64,000 nucleotides of DNA, taken from contig NZ_PQCD01000018.1 in assembly GCF_002964705.1 (NCBI RefSeq), positions 59,178 through 123,177 of the forward strand, read 5' to 3'. The notes beneath the pieces were generated by a model. The model did not search any database. It worked only from the letters and a program-made list of their open reading frames with translations, and had not been told where the DNA came from. This document shows, in pieces, positions 63,961-64,000 of this stretch. The first letter of the stretch is position 1; each line of letters starts with the position of its first letter. The stretch comes from Pseudoalteromonas sp. T1lg75 (GTDB lineage Bacteria; Pseudomonadota; Gammaproteobacteria; Enterobacterales; Alteromonadaceae). The position numbers and the translations under genes are program-made.

Positions 63961-64000
63961 CTACAATGATTAGAGCAATCATATTCAAAGGAAATGGATA
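63961..64000 (+). other. Leader of a second RAYT gene at the window edge
   Basis: The last 40 bases match 38986-39025, the leader of the RAYT remnant, with three differences. Both contain ATGATT/AATCAT and the Shine-Dalgarno AAAGGAA. The final base corresponds to the A of the RAYT start codon, so the coding part lies just outside. Confidence 0.7.

Overview
The window looks like chromosomal DNA of a free-living, probably marine gammaproteobacterium of the Alteromonadales type. This is inferred from gene order and protein similarity recalled from memory: dusB-fis followed by purH and purD, rpmB-rpmG next to radC and coaBC, slmA, a DUF2058/YaiL protein and a Wzy-type surface-polysaccharide locus. 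No rRNA or species marker is present. Base composition is near 50% GC in most places and clearly lower across about 51.5-56.5 kb.

Layout. (1) 0-4.6 kb: the end of dusB, then fis, then purine synthesis (purH, a lipoprotein-like methyltransferase, purD). The purH leader is unusually rich in stem-loops. (2) 4.7-13.5 kb: a DUF2797 protein, a c-di-GMP module (CBS-PAS-GGDEF and EAL genes that look like one protein split by a one-base shift), an HDAC-like hydrolase, a serine hydrolase, and a coupled operon of an unknown protein, a LysE exporter and a gamma-glutamylcyclotransferase-like protein. (3) 13.5-20.2 kb: four minus-strand enzymes that together could form a non-phosphorylating sugar-acid route (SDR, lactonase-like amidohydrolase, enolase-superfamily dehydratase, class II aldolase-like protein), separated by a thioesterase, a META lipoprotein and an S41 peptidase pair. 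(4) 20.3-32 kb: cytochrome c, DUF2058, an MFS carrier, a ProX deacylase, tRNA-Ala(UGC) followed by tandem 132-bp units carrying the tRNA 3' tail, a DMT carrier with GDPD, a chemoreceptor-like protein, proBA and a CPA1 antiporter. (5) 32-39 kb: rpmBG, radC, coaBC, slmA, zapE, rsuA, an MBL/beta-CASP nuclease, and a frameshifted REP-associated transposase (RAYT) with REP-like palindromes around it.

(6) 39.7-61.7 kb: one long, entirely minus-strand polysaccharide locus. Transcribed from right to left it encodes an SLBB export protein and Wzz, wecB, a TagD-like cytidylyltransferase, an SDR, a Wzx flippase, a CDP-glycerol-type transferase, three glycosyltransferases, a Wzy-like polymerase, a 2OG-Fe(II) oxygenase, rmlACBD, wecA, galU, ugd, a UDP-glucuronate 4-epimerase and galE. 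The set predicts a Wzx/Wzy glycan with rhamnose, hexuronic acids, UDP-GlcNAc-derived sugars and probably a polyol-phosphate decoration. (7) 61.8-64 kb: a DUF481 outer-membrane protein, MscS, tRNA-His(GUG), another REP-like element and, at the last base, the leader of a second RAYT gene.

The strongest unexplained signals are the tRNA-Ala tail repeats, the structured purH leader with two identical segments competing for one partner, the split GGDEF/EAL gene, and the RAYT/REP family.
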